This document shows, in pieces, positions 1-8,380 of a DNA stretch of 22,964 bases; position 1 is the first letter of the stretch, and each line of letters begins with the position of its first letter. Source of the DNA: Ahrensia sp. (lineage in GTDB: Bacteria > Pseudomonadota > Alphaproteobacteria > Rhizobiales > Rhizobiaceae); assembly GCA_002698425.1 (NCBI GenBank), contig NZXU01000024.1, forward strand, positions 1-22,964, in the 5' to 3' direction. A program made the position numbers and the translations under genes. The notes below the pieces were generated by a model. It was not told the origin of the DNA. It ran no database searches and saw nothing but the letters and a program-made list of their open reading frames with translations.

Positions 1-1629
<1,629 letters not shown>

Positions 1630-1750
1630 GAAATTCTTGTCTCCGGCGTCGGTCGTCGAGGGCCGCGCTCCCGCCTGTCAGGTCACCCGTTCGGTGTGCG
1701 TCGCGTGTCCGCTCCCGAATCGTCCGGGAACAGCGATATGCGAAGGTTGT

Positions 1751-1763
1751 TAATTGCCAATTA
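1751..1763. repeat. Palindrome TAATTG-C-CAATTA with a CtrA-like half-perfect site
   Basis: Perfect 6-base arms are separated by one base, just downstream of the candidate rpoD -10. Read from 1750 the same bases give TTAA-N7-TTAC, one mismatch from the CtrA consensus TTAA-N7-TTAA. It could be an operator for CtrA or another factor; no binding can be shown from sequence. Confidence 0.35.
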
Positions 1764-1768
1764 CCCCT

Positions 1769-1796
1769 AATCTAGGCGCAGTTCGCGCCAATCCAA
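1769..1796 (-). promoter_or_regulatory. Possible rpoD promoter
   Basis: On the minus strand a -35-like TTGGAT (1796-1791) is followed after 16 bases by a -10-like TAGATT (1774-1769). The -10 also reads CTAGAT one base upstream, five of six matches to the alphaproteobacterial CTATAT. The -35 is weak. It occupies the loop of the inverted repeat GCGCCA-N6-TGGCGC, so a factor binding that repeat would cover it. This is a pattern match only. Confidence 0.25.
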
Positions 1797-1908
1797 TGGC
1801 GCGATGTAAAACGAGCTTGCAAACCGACCAAAATACCGGGAGCGACCCGGAAGTTTCTTGATTCCCGCGATTCGGGCAGGCGTCAACACCTGCGGCGCCG
1901 ATTCGCGC

Positions 1909-1928
1909 AAAAAAGCCGGTATGGCGGC
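1909..1928 (-). terminator. Possible intrinsic terminator after dnaG
   Basis: On the minus strand GCCG-N6-CGGC is followed directly by six T, starting about nine bases after the dnaG stop codon. The stem is only four G-C pairs (an alternative CCGG/CCGG pairing exists nearby), so termination may be partial and allow read-through into rpoD. Confidence 0.4.
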
Positions 1929-1936
1929 CCTTCCGG

Positions 1937-3877
1937 TCAGAAAGACCGCGACGGACGGCCCGAGGAGACGCCGAAGCCGTCGACGAGCGCTTCCAGCGAT
2001 TCGGTCTCGTCGATCTCCTTGCGGATGTCGGCGAGCCTTCCGAAGTTGAAGTCGCTCGCTTCCGAGCCCAGCGCGGCCTCGGCGGCGCGCAGTTCGCGGC
2101 GCAGCGACTTGGCGCGGCGGTGCAGGCGCAGGGCCTGGGTGAAGCCTTCCTGCGCGTCCTCATGGGCCGCCTCGGCGGTCGCCGTCCACAGCCGCGCGCG
2201 GCGGATCAGCTTTTCCAGCGCCTCGACCGTCGCCTTCTGGGAGGCGAGCGCCGGATGCTCGAGCAGCGCGTCGCGGCTGCGCGGACGGCCGGTGGCGCAG
2301 GCATCGAGAATGGCGCTTCTGAGCCGCTCCAGCCCGTTATGGTCGAGTTCGAGACCGGTGAAATCGTCGAAATGATCGGCGAGCAGGTCCGGATGGGTGA
2401 GCACGGTGGCGACCAGCGCCGCTTCGCGCAGCGGCATCTCGTCGCCGCCCGCCGTCAGCAGGCGCGAGCGCGTCAGGCTTTCCGAGATGGCGAGACGGCC
2501 GCCGGCCATTCCGCCGACGCCGCCGCCGCGGCCCCTGCCCTGCCCGCCATAGCGGTTGTTCGCACCACGATTGCCGCCGCGCGCCTGCTGCGGAGAACCG
2601 AAATGCGCCTGGATGCGCTCGCGCATCGCCTGGCCGTAATGGCGGCGGACGCTCTCGTCGGCGATCTGGCCGGCCGCCTCGCGCAAATTCTTTTCCAGTT
2701 CGGCGCGGCGTTCCGGCGTGTCGAAGACCCGGCCGGAGGTCTCGCGCGACCACAGCATGTCGGCGAGCGGCTTGGCGGCCTTCAAAACCGTATCAAACGC
2801 CTCGCGCCCGCCGGCCTTGACGAGATCGTCGGGGTCCTTGCCCTCGGGCAGCAGCGCGTAGCGGACCGAACGGCCGGGCTTCAGGCCGGGCAGCGCGAGA
2901 TCGAGCGAGCGCCAGGCGGCGCGGACGCCCGCCTTATCGCCGTCGAAACACAGAACCGGCTCCTGCGTGACGCGCCAGAGCAGGGTGAGCTGGTTCTCGG
3001 TCAGCGCCGTGCCGAGCGGCGCGACGGCGTTTCCGATGCCGGCCTGATCGAGGGCGATGACATCCATATAGCCCTCGACGGCGACGACCGTGCCGTCGCG
3101 CTGCATGGCTTCGCGTGCGCGGCGCAGATTGTAGAGGAGATTGCCCTTGTGGAAGAGCTCCGTCTCCGGCGAGTTCAGATATTTGGCCGGCACGTCGGGC
3201 GACAGCGCCCGGCCGCCAAAGGCGACCACCCTGCCCCGCGCATCCTCGATCGGGAACATGATGCGGTCACGGAACCGGTCATAGGAGACCGGGATGTCGT
3301 CGCCGAAGACGACGAGGCCGCAGGCCTCGATCTGGTCCTTCGTCGCGCCTTTGCCGGCGAGATGCTCCTTCAGAGCGTTGCGGCTGTCGGGCGCATAGCC
3401 GAGGCGGAATTTCTTCTGGGTCTGGCCGGAGAGGCCGCGGTCGCGCAGATAGGCGCGCGCCTTGGCGCCGCCGGCAAGCTGCAGTTGCCCCTCGAAGAAG
3501 GCCGCCGCCATCTCCATGACGTCGGTCAGCGTGGCGCGCACGGCGTCGCGCCGCTCGGCTTCCGGATCGCGCTCGGGCATCGGCACGCCGGCCATGTCGG
3601 CGATCTGCTGGACGGCTTCCGGAAAGGCCATGCCGTCGAGCTCGGTCAGGAAGCGGAAGTGATCGCCCGAGACGCCGCAGCCGAAACAGTGATAGCGGCC
3701 CTTCTTGTCCTCGCAGTGGAAACTCGGCGTCTTCTCACCGTGGAAGGGGCAGCAGGCCCAGTAATCGCCGCGCGACGTGTTGGTCTTGCGCTTGTCCCAT
3801 GCGACGCGCTTTCCGATCAGGTCGGAAATGGGGACGCGATCTCGAATCTCGTCGAGGAAGGACTGGGGAAAGCGCAT
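1937..3877 (-). CDS. dnaG: DNA primase DnaG
   Basis: DnaG makes the RNA primers for leading- and lagging-strand DNA replication and is recruited by the DnaB helicase. The 646-residue product has normal family length. The N-terminal CHC2 zinc-binding domain shows C43-x2-H46 and C64-x2-C67 as ligands. The catalytic core follows, with its TOPRIM part at about 260-345: E268 in VVAVEGYMDVI and the D312/D314 pair in CFDGDKAG match the metal-binding acidic residues. Downstream there is a Gly/Arg/Gln-rich linker (about 430-455), then the C-terminal helicase-interacting domain. The ATG at 3877 has AAAGG six to seven bases upstream and a promoter candidate close by. The gene is followed by rpoD, as in other alphaproteobacteria. 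yqeY, often next to dnaG, is here separated by about 2.3 kb of accessory genes. Confidence 0.98.
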   Translation of the reverse strand: MRFPQSFLDEIRDRVPISDLIGKRVAWDKRKTNTSRGDYWACCPFHGEKTPSFHCEDKKGRYHCFGCGVSGDHFRFLTELDGMAFPEAVQQIADMAGVPMPERDPEAERRDAVRATLTDVMEMAAAFFEGQLQLAGGAKARAYLRDRGLSGQTQKKFRLGYAPDSRNALKEHLAGKGATKDQIEACGLVVFGDDIPVSYDRFRDRIMFPIEDARGRVVAFGGRALSPDVPAKYLNSPETELFHKGNLLYNLRRAREAMQRDGTVVAVEGYMDVIALDQAGIGNAVAPLGTALTENQLTLLWRVTQEPVLCFDGDKAGVRAAWRSLDLALPGLKPGRSVRYALLPEGKDPDDLVKAGGREAFDTVLKAAKPLADMLWSRETSGRVFDTPERRAELEKNLREAAGQIADESVRRHYGQAMRERIQAHFGSPQQARGGNRGANNRYGGQGRGRGGGVGGMAGGRLAISESLTRSRLLTAGGDEMPLREAALVATVLTHPDLLADHFDDFTGLELDHNGLERLRSAILDACATGRPRSRDALLEHPALASQKATVEALEKLIRRARLWTATAEAAHEDAQEGFTQALRLHRRAKSLRRELRAAEAALGSEASDFNFGRLADIRKEIDETESLEALVDGFGVSSGRPSRSF

Positions 3878-3903
3878 GGACGGCCTTTTCGGGAATCTGC
3901 CCC

Positions 3904-3934
3904 CTTATACAGGGGCCGGGAAGCCGAGGCCAAG
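3904..3934 (-). promoter_or_regulatory. Candidate dnaG promoter
   Basis: On the minus strand TTGGCC (3933-3928), also readable as CTTGGC from 3934, is followed after 18 bases by TATAAG (3909-3904). Transcription would start near 3897, leaving a leader of about 20 bases before the ATG at 3877. The -10 lies in the loop of a small inverted repeat, CCCCT-N5-AGGGG (3901-3915). Confidence 0.5.
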
Positions 3935-4038
3935 CAATGATGACACGGTTCCCGCAATTCACAGGCGCCGCGTTGCCGTCCTCGCGTCTCTGCAACCTGT
4001 GCGTTAACGACAAGACTCAAATGGCGGTTTCAATTTGG

Positions 4039-4053
4039 TTAAAGACCTGTTAA
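4039..4053. promoter_or_regulatory. Perfect CtrA-type box TTAA-N7-TTAA
   Basis: The bases read TTAA, AGACCTG, TTAA, an exact match to the binding consensus of the alphaproteobacterial cell-cycle response regulator CtrA. The box ends 63 bases before the start codon of the VPLPA-CTERM gene, so it can sit around -40 to -55 of that promoter (a TATATT at 4082-4087 is a possible -10). It lies about 160 bases upstream of dnaG, too far for the usual CtrA position there. A GANTC site (GACTC, 4014-4018) lies beside it. Confidence 0.5.
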
Positions 4054-4116
4054 TACACCTCAACTAGGCGACAGTTCTTGCTATATTCACTGCGCCAAAC
4101 TCAAGGGGTTGGGTCA

Positions 4117-4740
4117 ATGTTGAAATCCGGATTATTCGCGGTCGTATTTGCGGCGGTAGCGAGTTTGGGCGGAAACGCATTCGCGTCTCCGACCGCCACC
4201 GCCATTTTCGCGAGCTGCGCAAGCGATGTGTCGTCTACTGGTGCAAATTTGCCCACGTTCGGTGCGGCAACCTGCAGTACCGATCCGAGTCGAACAGCGG
4301 TCAGCGCCATCGAGTTCAACCTGCCTGCTGCCGGCAATTTCTATTCGCTCGGCCTGAACGGCGTTCTGGCCTTCGACATCGAACCCGATTTTATCGGGCC
4401 CGGCAGCATTGCCGAGGTGACGAATCCTTCGAACCACAAGGAAGCTGTGGACATCTACGGCTCGTTCGACGGGAGCACGTGGACCAAAATCACGCGATTG
4501 CTGAACAATCTTGGTTCGCCCGCGGTCACGACGGCGTTCTTCGTGGTTCCGGAAGCCTACTCCTATATCGGCTTCGTGGACGCAACGAAGGACGAGTTCG
4601 GTACAAACACCTCGTCGACCGACGGTTACGACATCGCGTCGTTCAGCCTGACGGCGGTTCCGCTGCCGGCGACGCTGCCGTTGATGATGACGGCGTTCGG
4701 CGGGCTGGCTCTGGTGCGGCGCATTCGCCGCCGCGCCTGA
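4117..4740 (+). CDS. Secreted protein with VPLPA-CTERM-type sorting signal
   Basis: The ATG at 4117 is chosen because AAGGGG lies eight bases upstream and the protein then begins with a good signal peptide (MLKSGLFAVVFAAVASLGG, cleavage probably after NAFA). The mature part, about 150 residues, is rich in Ser, Thr, Asn and Gly; the segment VDIYGSFDGSTWTKI resembles discoidin/F5-8C-like jelly-roll folds, but this is only a resemblance. The C-terminus reads AVPLPATLPLMMTAFGGLAL followed by VRRIRRRA. That is the three-part sorting signal of VPLPA-CTERM proteins: VPLPA motif, hydrophobic segment and Arg-rich tail, known in the family to be processed by an exosortase. No exosortase lies in the window. 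The product is probably exported and either surface-attached or released. A strong terminator follows, so the gene is monocistronic. A CtrA box lies upstream. Its function is unknown. Confidence 0.85.
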   Translation: MLKSGLFAVVFAAVASLGGNAFASPTATAIFASCASDVSSTGANLPTFGAATCSTDPSRTAVSAIEFNLPAAGNFYSLGLNGVLAFDIEPDFIGPGSIAEVTNPSNHKEAVDIYGSFDGSTWTKITRLLNNLGSPAVTTAFFVVPEAYSYIGFVDATKDEFGTNTSSTDGYDIASFSLTAVPLPATLPLMMTAFGGLALVRRIRRRA

Positions 4741-4756
4741 ACCGGCTTCGGTGCCC

Positions 4757-4780
4757 GGGCCGCCGACAGTGGCCCTTTTT
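4757..4780 (+). terminator. Intrinsic terminator after the VPLPA-CTERM gene
   Basis: GGGCC (4757-4761), a nine-base loop, GGCCC (4771-4775) and five T (4776-4780). The perfect stem starts 17 bases after the TGA. The last T is the first base of the convergent PilZ stop codon. Confidence 0.8.
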
Positions 4781-5094
4781 CATCCCTGATGGAAATTTTT
4801 CAGGAACGCGGCCACCTTGGCCGTGTTGTTGGAGGTGCGGTCGAACTCGACGCCGATGCGGCGGGTCTTTACCCAGCTGACCATGCCGTCGATATAGCCG
4901 ATCTTGTCGCTGTGGAGTTCGACATTGTCGCCGAACTTCATCCCGGAGGTCGAGAGCATCTCGATCTCGATCCCGCCGGGAAAGATATCGACGACCATTC
5001 CCCCGGTTTTCATGTAGCCATTGCGCAATTTCACGTAGCTGCGCTGGTCTTTTTGCGGTTCCGCCTGGCGGCCGAACACTTCGGACGTCGGCAT
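4780..5094 (-). CDS. Degenerate PilZ-domain protein
   Basis: A 104-residue, single-domain PilZ-like protein. A GTG at 5100 is possible, but AAGAAGG (5108-5102) sits seven bases before the ATG at 5094, so that start is preferred. PilZ domains usually bind cyclic di-GMP through RxxxR and (D/N)xSxxG. Here the N-terminal segment DQRSYVKLRNG has no RxxxR, and the second motif reads DIFPGG, with Phe where Ser is expected. The hydrophobic pattern VVDIFPGGIEIEML and the terminal VSWVKTRRIGVEFD are otherwise typical of the fold. It therefore looks like a PilZ domain that has lost nucleotide binding, perhaps acting through protein contacts. It is convergent with the VPLPA-CTERM gene and divergent from cidA. 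The family call is fairly sure; the loss of binding is inference. Confidence 0.8.
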   Translation of the reverse strand: MPTSEVFGRQAEPQKDQRSYVKLRNGYMKTGGMVVDIFPGGIEIEMLSTSGMKFGDNVELHSDKIGYIDGMVSWVKTRRIGVEFDRTSNNTAKVAAFLKNFHQG

Positions 5095-5225
5095 GGGCAC
5101 ACCTTCTTTCGCTCGCAGTTCTTATTCTTGTTTTGCCGCGGACTTTTTCAGAAAAAAGCAAACAATGTGTTTAGACGGCCTCCCCTGCTTTCGTAAGGGA
5201 AGACGCCGAGCCGCATCGAGCGCGA

Positions 5226-5242
5226 CAATTGCGCGCGAATTG
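5226..5242. repeat. Inverted repeat upstream of cidA/lrgA
   Basis: CAATT-N7-AATTG with a GC-only spacer lies 22 bases before the GGAGG of cidA. It may be an operator for the cidA-cidB operon, but arms of five bases could also arise by chance. Confidence 0.25.
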
Positions 5243-5274
5243 GCGAATATGCATGCCGAATCCGGAGGTGTGCG

Positions 5275-5637
5275 ATGCTGAACTATCTGACCCTGATCTT
5301 CTTTTGCCAACTGGCCGGCGAAGCCTTCGTGGCGGCGACCGGCCTGCCCGTGCCGGGACCGGTGCTCGGCATGGTGCTGCTTTTCGCCGGGCTGTCGGTC
5401 AGGGGATCGATCCCGAAAGAGCTCGACACGGTTTCGGGCGCGCTGCTCTCCAACCTGTCGCTGCTGTTCGTTCCGGCCGGCACCGGGATCATGGTGCATC
5501 TGAGCCTCTTGGCCGGCGACGGCATCGCGGTCTCCGTGGCGCTGGTGATCTCGACCATGGCGACCATCGCCGTGACGGGGCTGATGATGCAGGCGCTTAC
5601 GCGCAAGAAGCCTGGGAGCGTGGACGATGCCGAATGA
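5275..5637 (+). CDS. CidA/LrgA family holin-like membrane protein
   Basis: A 120-residue inner-membrane protein with about four hydrophobic segments. The N-terminal part contains GLPVPGPVLGMVLLFAGL, the signature region of CidA/LrgA proteins (Pro-Gly then Gly-Met before a transmembrane helix). Members are known as holin-like or antiholin-like proteins affecting murein hydrolase activity and overflow metabolism in Gram-positive bacteria, and work with a CidB/LrgB partner; in Proteobacteria the role is less clear. The ATG at 5275 has GGAGG six bases upstream. The end overlaps the following lrgB-like gene by 11 bases, so the two are translationally coupled. Which of the two names (CidA or LrgA) fits cannot be decided from sequence. 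No LysR or LytTR regulator is adjacent, although a LytTR gene lies about 8 kb away. Confidence 0.92.
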   Translation: MLNYLTLIFFCQLAGEAFVAATGLPVPGPVLGMVLLFAGLSVRGSIPKELDTVSGALLSNLSLLFVPAGTGIMVHLSLLAGDGIAVSVALVISTMATIAVTGLMMQALTRKKPGSVDDAE

Positions 5638-6358
5638 CCTCCAGTCCGAATTGCAGGATGTCTGGGTCTACCTGTCGGCGAGCCCGCTCCTGCACCTGAC
5701 GCTGACGCTCGTCGCCTACCAGGCCGGGATGTGGATCTACAAGCGCGGCGGCATGAATCCGCTGCTCAACCCCGTCCTGTTCGCCGTCGTCGTGCTGGTG
5801 GCGATCCTGATGGCGACGGGAACCTCCTACGACACCTTCTTCGAGGGCGCGCAATTCGTGCATTTCCTGCTCGGCCCGGCGACCGTGTCGCTGGCGGTGC
5901 CGCTCTACCGGCAGTTTCACCGGGTGCGCGAATCGGCACTCGCCATCGCGGTGAGCCTCGTCACGGGCTCGGCCTTCGCGGCAACGAGCGCGATGGGCAT
6001 TTCCTGGCTGCTCGGGGCGAGCGAGCGGACGATCATCTCGATCGGGCCGAAATCGGTGACGGCGCCGGTGGCGATGGGTATTTCCGACAGCCTTGGCGGG
6101 CTGCCGTCGCTGACGGCGGTGCTGGTGATCGCGACGGGAATCCTCGGCGCGGCGCTGGGGCCGCTGGCGCTCAACCTGGCAGGCGTGAAGGACTGGGCGT
6201 CGCGGGGTTTCGCGATGGGCACCGGGGCGCATGGAATCGGCACGGCGCGGGCGCTGCAGGTCAACGAGGTCGCGGGCGCCTTCGCCGGTCTCGCCATGGG
6301 CCTCAACGCGCTGGCAACCGCGATCCTGCTGCCGCTCGCCTGGGCGATTTTCAGATGA
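5627..6358 (+). CDS. CidB/LrgB family membrane protein
   Basis: A 243-residue multi-spanning membrane protein, full length for the LrgB family. Family hallmarks visible are GGMNPLLNPVLFAVVVLV near the N-terminus, LLGPATVSLAVPLYRQF at about 85-100, SIGPKSVTAPVAMGIS near 145, and GTGAHGIGTARALQVNE near 205. The ATG lies inside the end of the cidA-like gene, with GGGAG upstream in that coding sequence, so the pair is co-expressed. Plant and bacterial LrgB proteins have been linked to glycolate/lactate or pyruvate transport and to programmed cell death control; the role in this organism is unknown. It is convergent with yqeY, with only 19 bases between the stop codons. Confidence 0.95.
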   Translation: MPNDLQSELQDVWVYLSASPLLHLTLTLVAYQAGMWIYKRGGMNPLLNPVLFAVVVLVAILMATGTSYDTFFEGAQFVHFLLGPATVSLAVPLYRQFHRVRESALAIAVSLVTGSAFAATSAMGISWLLGASERTIISIGPKSVTAPVAMGISDSLGGLPSLTAVLVIATGILGAALGPLALNLAGVKDWASRGFAMGTGAHGIGTARALQVNEVAGAFAGLAMGLNALATAILLPLAWAIFR

Positions 6359-6364
6359 TGAAAT

Positions 6365-6388
6365 AAAAAATGCAGCGTTACTGCTGCA
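6365..6388 (-). terminator. Intrinsic terminator of yqeY
   Basis: On the minus strand TGCAGC, a six-base loop, GCTGCA and six T. The yqeY stop codon lies in the loop, so the hairpin overlaps the end of the gene. The plus-strand cidB transcript meets the same structure, but with the A-run on the wrong side for termination. Confidence 0.75.
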
Positions 6389-6830
6389 AAATCGACTTCA
6401 CGACGCCCGAAGCCTTGGAGAAATCCATCTGGCCGGCAAAGCGCTGCTTGAGGGTGGACATGCATTTGCCCACATCGCGCAGCCCTTCGGCGCCGGTTTC
6501 CTGCACGACGTTCTGACAGGCCTGCTCGACCTCTTCCTGACACATCTGCTTGGGCAGGAATTCGAGAATGACCGCGGACTCCGCGCGCTCCTGATCGGCA
6601 AGATCGAGACGGCCGGACTGCTCGTAGGATTTCGCCGATTCGCGACGCTGCTTGACCATCTTGGTCAGGATCTCGCTGATTTCCTCATCGGAAACCGGAT
6701 CCTTGCCCGCGGATCGATTGGCCAGGTCGCGGTCCTTCACCGCCGCCGAGATGAGGCGGAGCGTGCAGACGCGGTAATTATCCTGTGATTTTTGAGCATC
6801 CTTCAGCGCAGCTTGAATCGCATCGCGCAT
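6378..6830 (-). CDS. GatB/YqeY domain protein
   Basis: A 150-residue soluble protein of the YqeY family, full length. It begins with the helical segment MRDAIQAALKDAQKSQDNYR and contains TLRLISAAVKDRDLA, ILTKMVKQRRESAKSYEQSGR, EFLPKQMCQEEV and the C-terminal Gly-rich repeat around DVGKCMSTLKQRFAG. YqeY is related to the tail domain of GatB, the tRNA-dependent amidotransferase subunit, and is thought to bind tRNA or assist amidation, but its precise role is not established. GGGGAG lies eight bases before the ATG, and a good promoter candidate lies 28-56 bases upstream. It is divergent from carA, a conserved neighbourhood in rhizobia. Confidence 0.94.
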   Translation of the reverse strand: MRDAIQAALKDAQKSQDNYRVCTLRLISAAVKDRDLANRSAGKDPVSDEEISEILTKMVKQRRESAKSYEQSGRLDLADQERAESAVILEFLPKQMCQEEVEQACQNVVQETGAEGLRDVGKCMSTLKQRFAGQMDFSKASGVVKSILQQ

Positions 6831-6857
6831 CGCAATAACTCCCCGATGGTGGTCGGA

Positions 6858-6886
6858 CCATAGCGCCGTTCACAGCGCATGGCAAG
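6858..6886 (-). promoter_or_regulatory. Candidate yqeY promoter
   Basis: On the minus strand CTTGCC (6886-6881), 17 bases, then CTATGG (6863-6858). This matches the alphaproteobacterial CTTGAC-N17-CTATAT at five and four of six positions with ideal spacing. Transcription would begin near 6851, about 20 bases before the ATG. Confidence 0.5.
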
Positions 6887-6917
6887 AGCCAACCTCGTTG
6901 TTAACACGTTGATATTT

Positions 6918-6946
6918 CTCGACTTTCTTATCCACAGCCATAAAGT
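6918..6946 (+). promoter_or_regulatory. Candidate carA promoter
   Basis: CTCGAC (6918-6923), 17 bases, TAAAGT (6941-6946). It would give a leader of about 155 bases before carA. The spacer contains a perfect DnaA box. The match is moderate and other promoters in the 276-base intergenic region are possible. Confidence 0.35.
6928..6936 (+). promoter_or_regulatory. DnaA box TTATCCACA
   Basis: Exact match to the high-affinity DnaA box. Only this one copy was noticed in the intergenic region, and it lies between the -35 and -10 of the candidate carA promoter. That fits transcriptional regulation rather than a replication origin. Confidence 0.45.
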
Positions 6947-7106
6947 GAACACAGCAGGGTCATAAAAAAGCCATAAGCCGGGGCGAACCACAAATCGCTT
7001 TCCAAGCGGGGTATTTCCGGTCGCCCGCGGTGTTTTCAGCGCCCGCATATGGTGGTAAACGCCCGCAAAAGCAAGACGCCCCCCAATCACTGTTTCGAGA
7101 CACCTC

Positions 7107-8333
7107 ATGACCGAGCCCTTCGCTGACGCAACAAAGACTGCCGCCTGGACGGTGGAGAAACCCACCGCCGTATTGGTTCTGGCAGATGGAACGGTGCTGG
7201 AGGGAAAAGGTTTCGGCGCAACCGGCGCAGTTGAGGCCGAGGTCTGCTTCAACACCGCGATCACCGGCTACCAGGAAATCCTGACCGACCCGTCCTATGC
7301 AGGACAGATCGTCACCTTCACCTTCCCGCATATCGGCAATATCGGCACCAATGACGAGGATATCGAGGACCTGACCCCGGCGCGGCGGGCCGGCGCGGTC
7401 GGCGCGATCTTCAAGGCGGACATCACCGATCCGTCCAACTACCGCGCCGCCGACCATCTCGACGCATGGCTGAAGGCGCGCGGCATCGTCGCGCTGTCGG
7501 GCATCGATACGCGCGCGCTGACCGCCTATATCCGCGAGCACGGCGTGCCGAACGCCGTCATCGCGCATGATCCGGGCGGCAAGTTCGATATCGAGGCGCT
7601 TAAGAAGCGCGCCGGTGCATGGAGCGGCCTCGTCGGCCTCGACCTCGCCAAGGACGTCACCTCCGGCCAGTCCTCGACATGGAACGAGACGCCGTGGGTA
7701 TGGGACGAGGGCTACGGCGCATACACTGTCGGCGACGGCGACATCCATATCGTCGCGCTCGACTATGGCGTGAAACGCAACATCCTGCGGCTGATGACCG
7801 GCCTCGGCGCGAAGGTGACGGTGCTGCCCGCCACGGCGACCGCAGAGGACGTGCTGGCGCTCAATCCCGACGGCATCTTCCTGTCGAACGGCCCCGGCGA
7901 CCCGGCGGCGACCGGCGAATACGCCGTGCCGACGATCAAGACCCTGCTGGAAAGCGGCATCCCGGTCTTCGGCATCTGCCTCGGCCACCAGATGCTGGCG
8001 CTGGCGCTCGGCGCCAAGACGGTCAAGATGCACCAGGGCCATCATGGCGCGAATCATCCGGTCAAGGATCACACGACCGGCAAGGTGGAGATCGTCTCGA
8101 TGAATCACGGCTTCGCGGTGGACGCCAAGACGCTGCCGGAGGGCGTGACCGAGACGCATGTGTCGCTGTTCGACGGATCCAATTGCGGTCTCGCGGTGGA
8201 CGGAAAGCCGATCTTCTCGGTGCAGCACCACCCCGAAGCCTCGCCCGGACCGCAGGACAGCCATTACCTGTTCAAACGGTTCTTCAACCTGATCCGCGAA
8301 AAGCGCGGCGAAGCGGCACTGGCCGAGCGCTAA
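7107..8333 (+). CDS. carA: Carbamoyl-phosphate synthase small subunit CarA
   Basis: CarA is the glutaminase subunit of carbamoyl-phosphate synthetase. It hydrolyses glutamine and passes ammonia through a tunnel to CarB for arginine and pyrimidine synthesis in the cytoplasm. The 408-residue protein has the N-terminal CarA domain (about 20-165; TAVLVLADGTVLEGKGFG, FNTAITGYQEILTDPSYAGQ) and a C-terminal class I glutamine amidotransferase domain. The catalytic triad is visible as C291 in GICLGHQM, and H375 and E377 in QHHPEASPGP. The ATG at 7107 lacks a clear Shine-Dalgarno sequence (upstream bases read CGAGACACCTC), but the start agrees with alphaproteobacterial homologues. carB lies 6.8 kb downstream rather than adjacent, with unrelated genes between, so the two subunits must be expressed from different promoters. 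Confidence 0.98.
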   Translation: MTEPFADATKTAAWTVEKPTAVLVLADGTVLEGKGFGATGAVEAEVCFNTAITGYQEILTDPSYAGQIVTFTFPHIGNIGTNDEDIEDLTPARRAGAVGAIFKADITDPSNYRAADHLDAWLKARGIVALSGIDTRALTAYIREHGVPNAVIAHDPGGKFDIEALKKRAGAWSGLVGLDLAKDVTSGQSSTWNETPWVWDEGYGAYTVGDGDIHIVALDYGVKRNILRLMTGLGAKVTVLPATATAEDVLALNPDGIFLSNGPGDPAATGEYAVPTIKTLLESGIPVFGICLGHQMLALALGAKTVKMHQGHHGANHPVKDHTTGKVEIVSMNHGFAVDAKTLPEGVTETHVSLFDGSNCGLAVDGKPIFSVQHHPEASPGPQDSHYLFKRFFNLIREKRGEAALAER

Positions 8334-8380
8334 CGCCCCGAAAAGCTTTCCATATTCGCGAGATGCACTAATCTCCCGGC

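Larger units (their letters stand above)
1630..1936. other. dnaG-rpoD intergenic region (rpoD leader)
   Basis: This 307-base stretch holds no convincing gene. Seen in it are a terminator-like hairpin behind dnaG (1909-1928), a possible rpoD promoter (1769-1796), the inverted repeat GCGCCA-N6-TGGCGC (1785-1802), the near-perfect palindrome TAATTG-C-CAATTA (1751-1763), and four GANTC sites (1717-1721, 1860-1864, 1869-1873, 1900-1904). The leader also has a small TCCCG/CGGGA hairpin at 1713-1729. A length of over 300 bases in such a compact region suggests regulation of rpoD separate from dnaG. Confidence 0.6.

Noticed and set aside
2120..3940. 606-codon open frame on the plus strand opposite dnaG
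   Set aside because: It is the mirror of a conserved primase, low in complexity, with no ribosome binding site.
6928..6936. DnaA box as part of a replication origin
   Set aside because: Only one perfect box was noticed, without an AT-rich unwinding region or origin-type genes nearby; a regulatory role is more likely.
6960..8264. 434-codon minus-strand frame opposite carA
   Set aside because: It is antisense to carA with no recognisable domain; its start in the intergenic region has no support.
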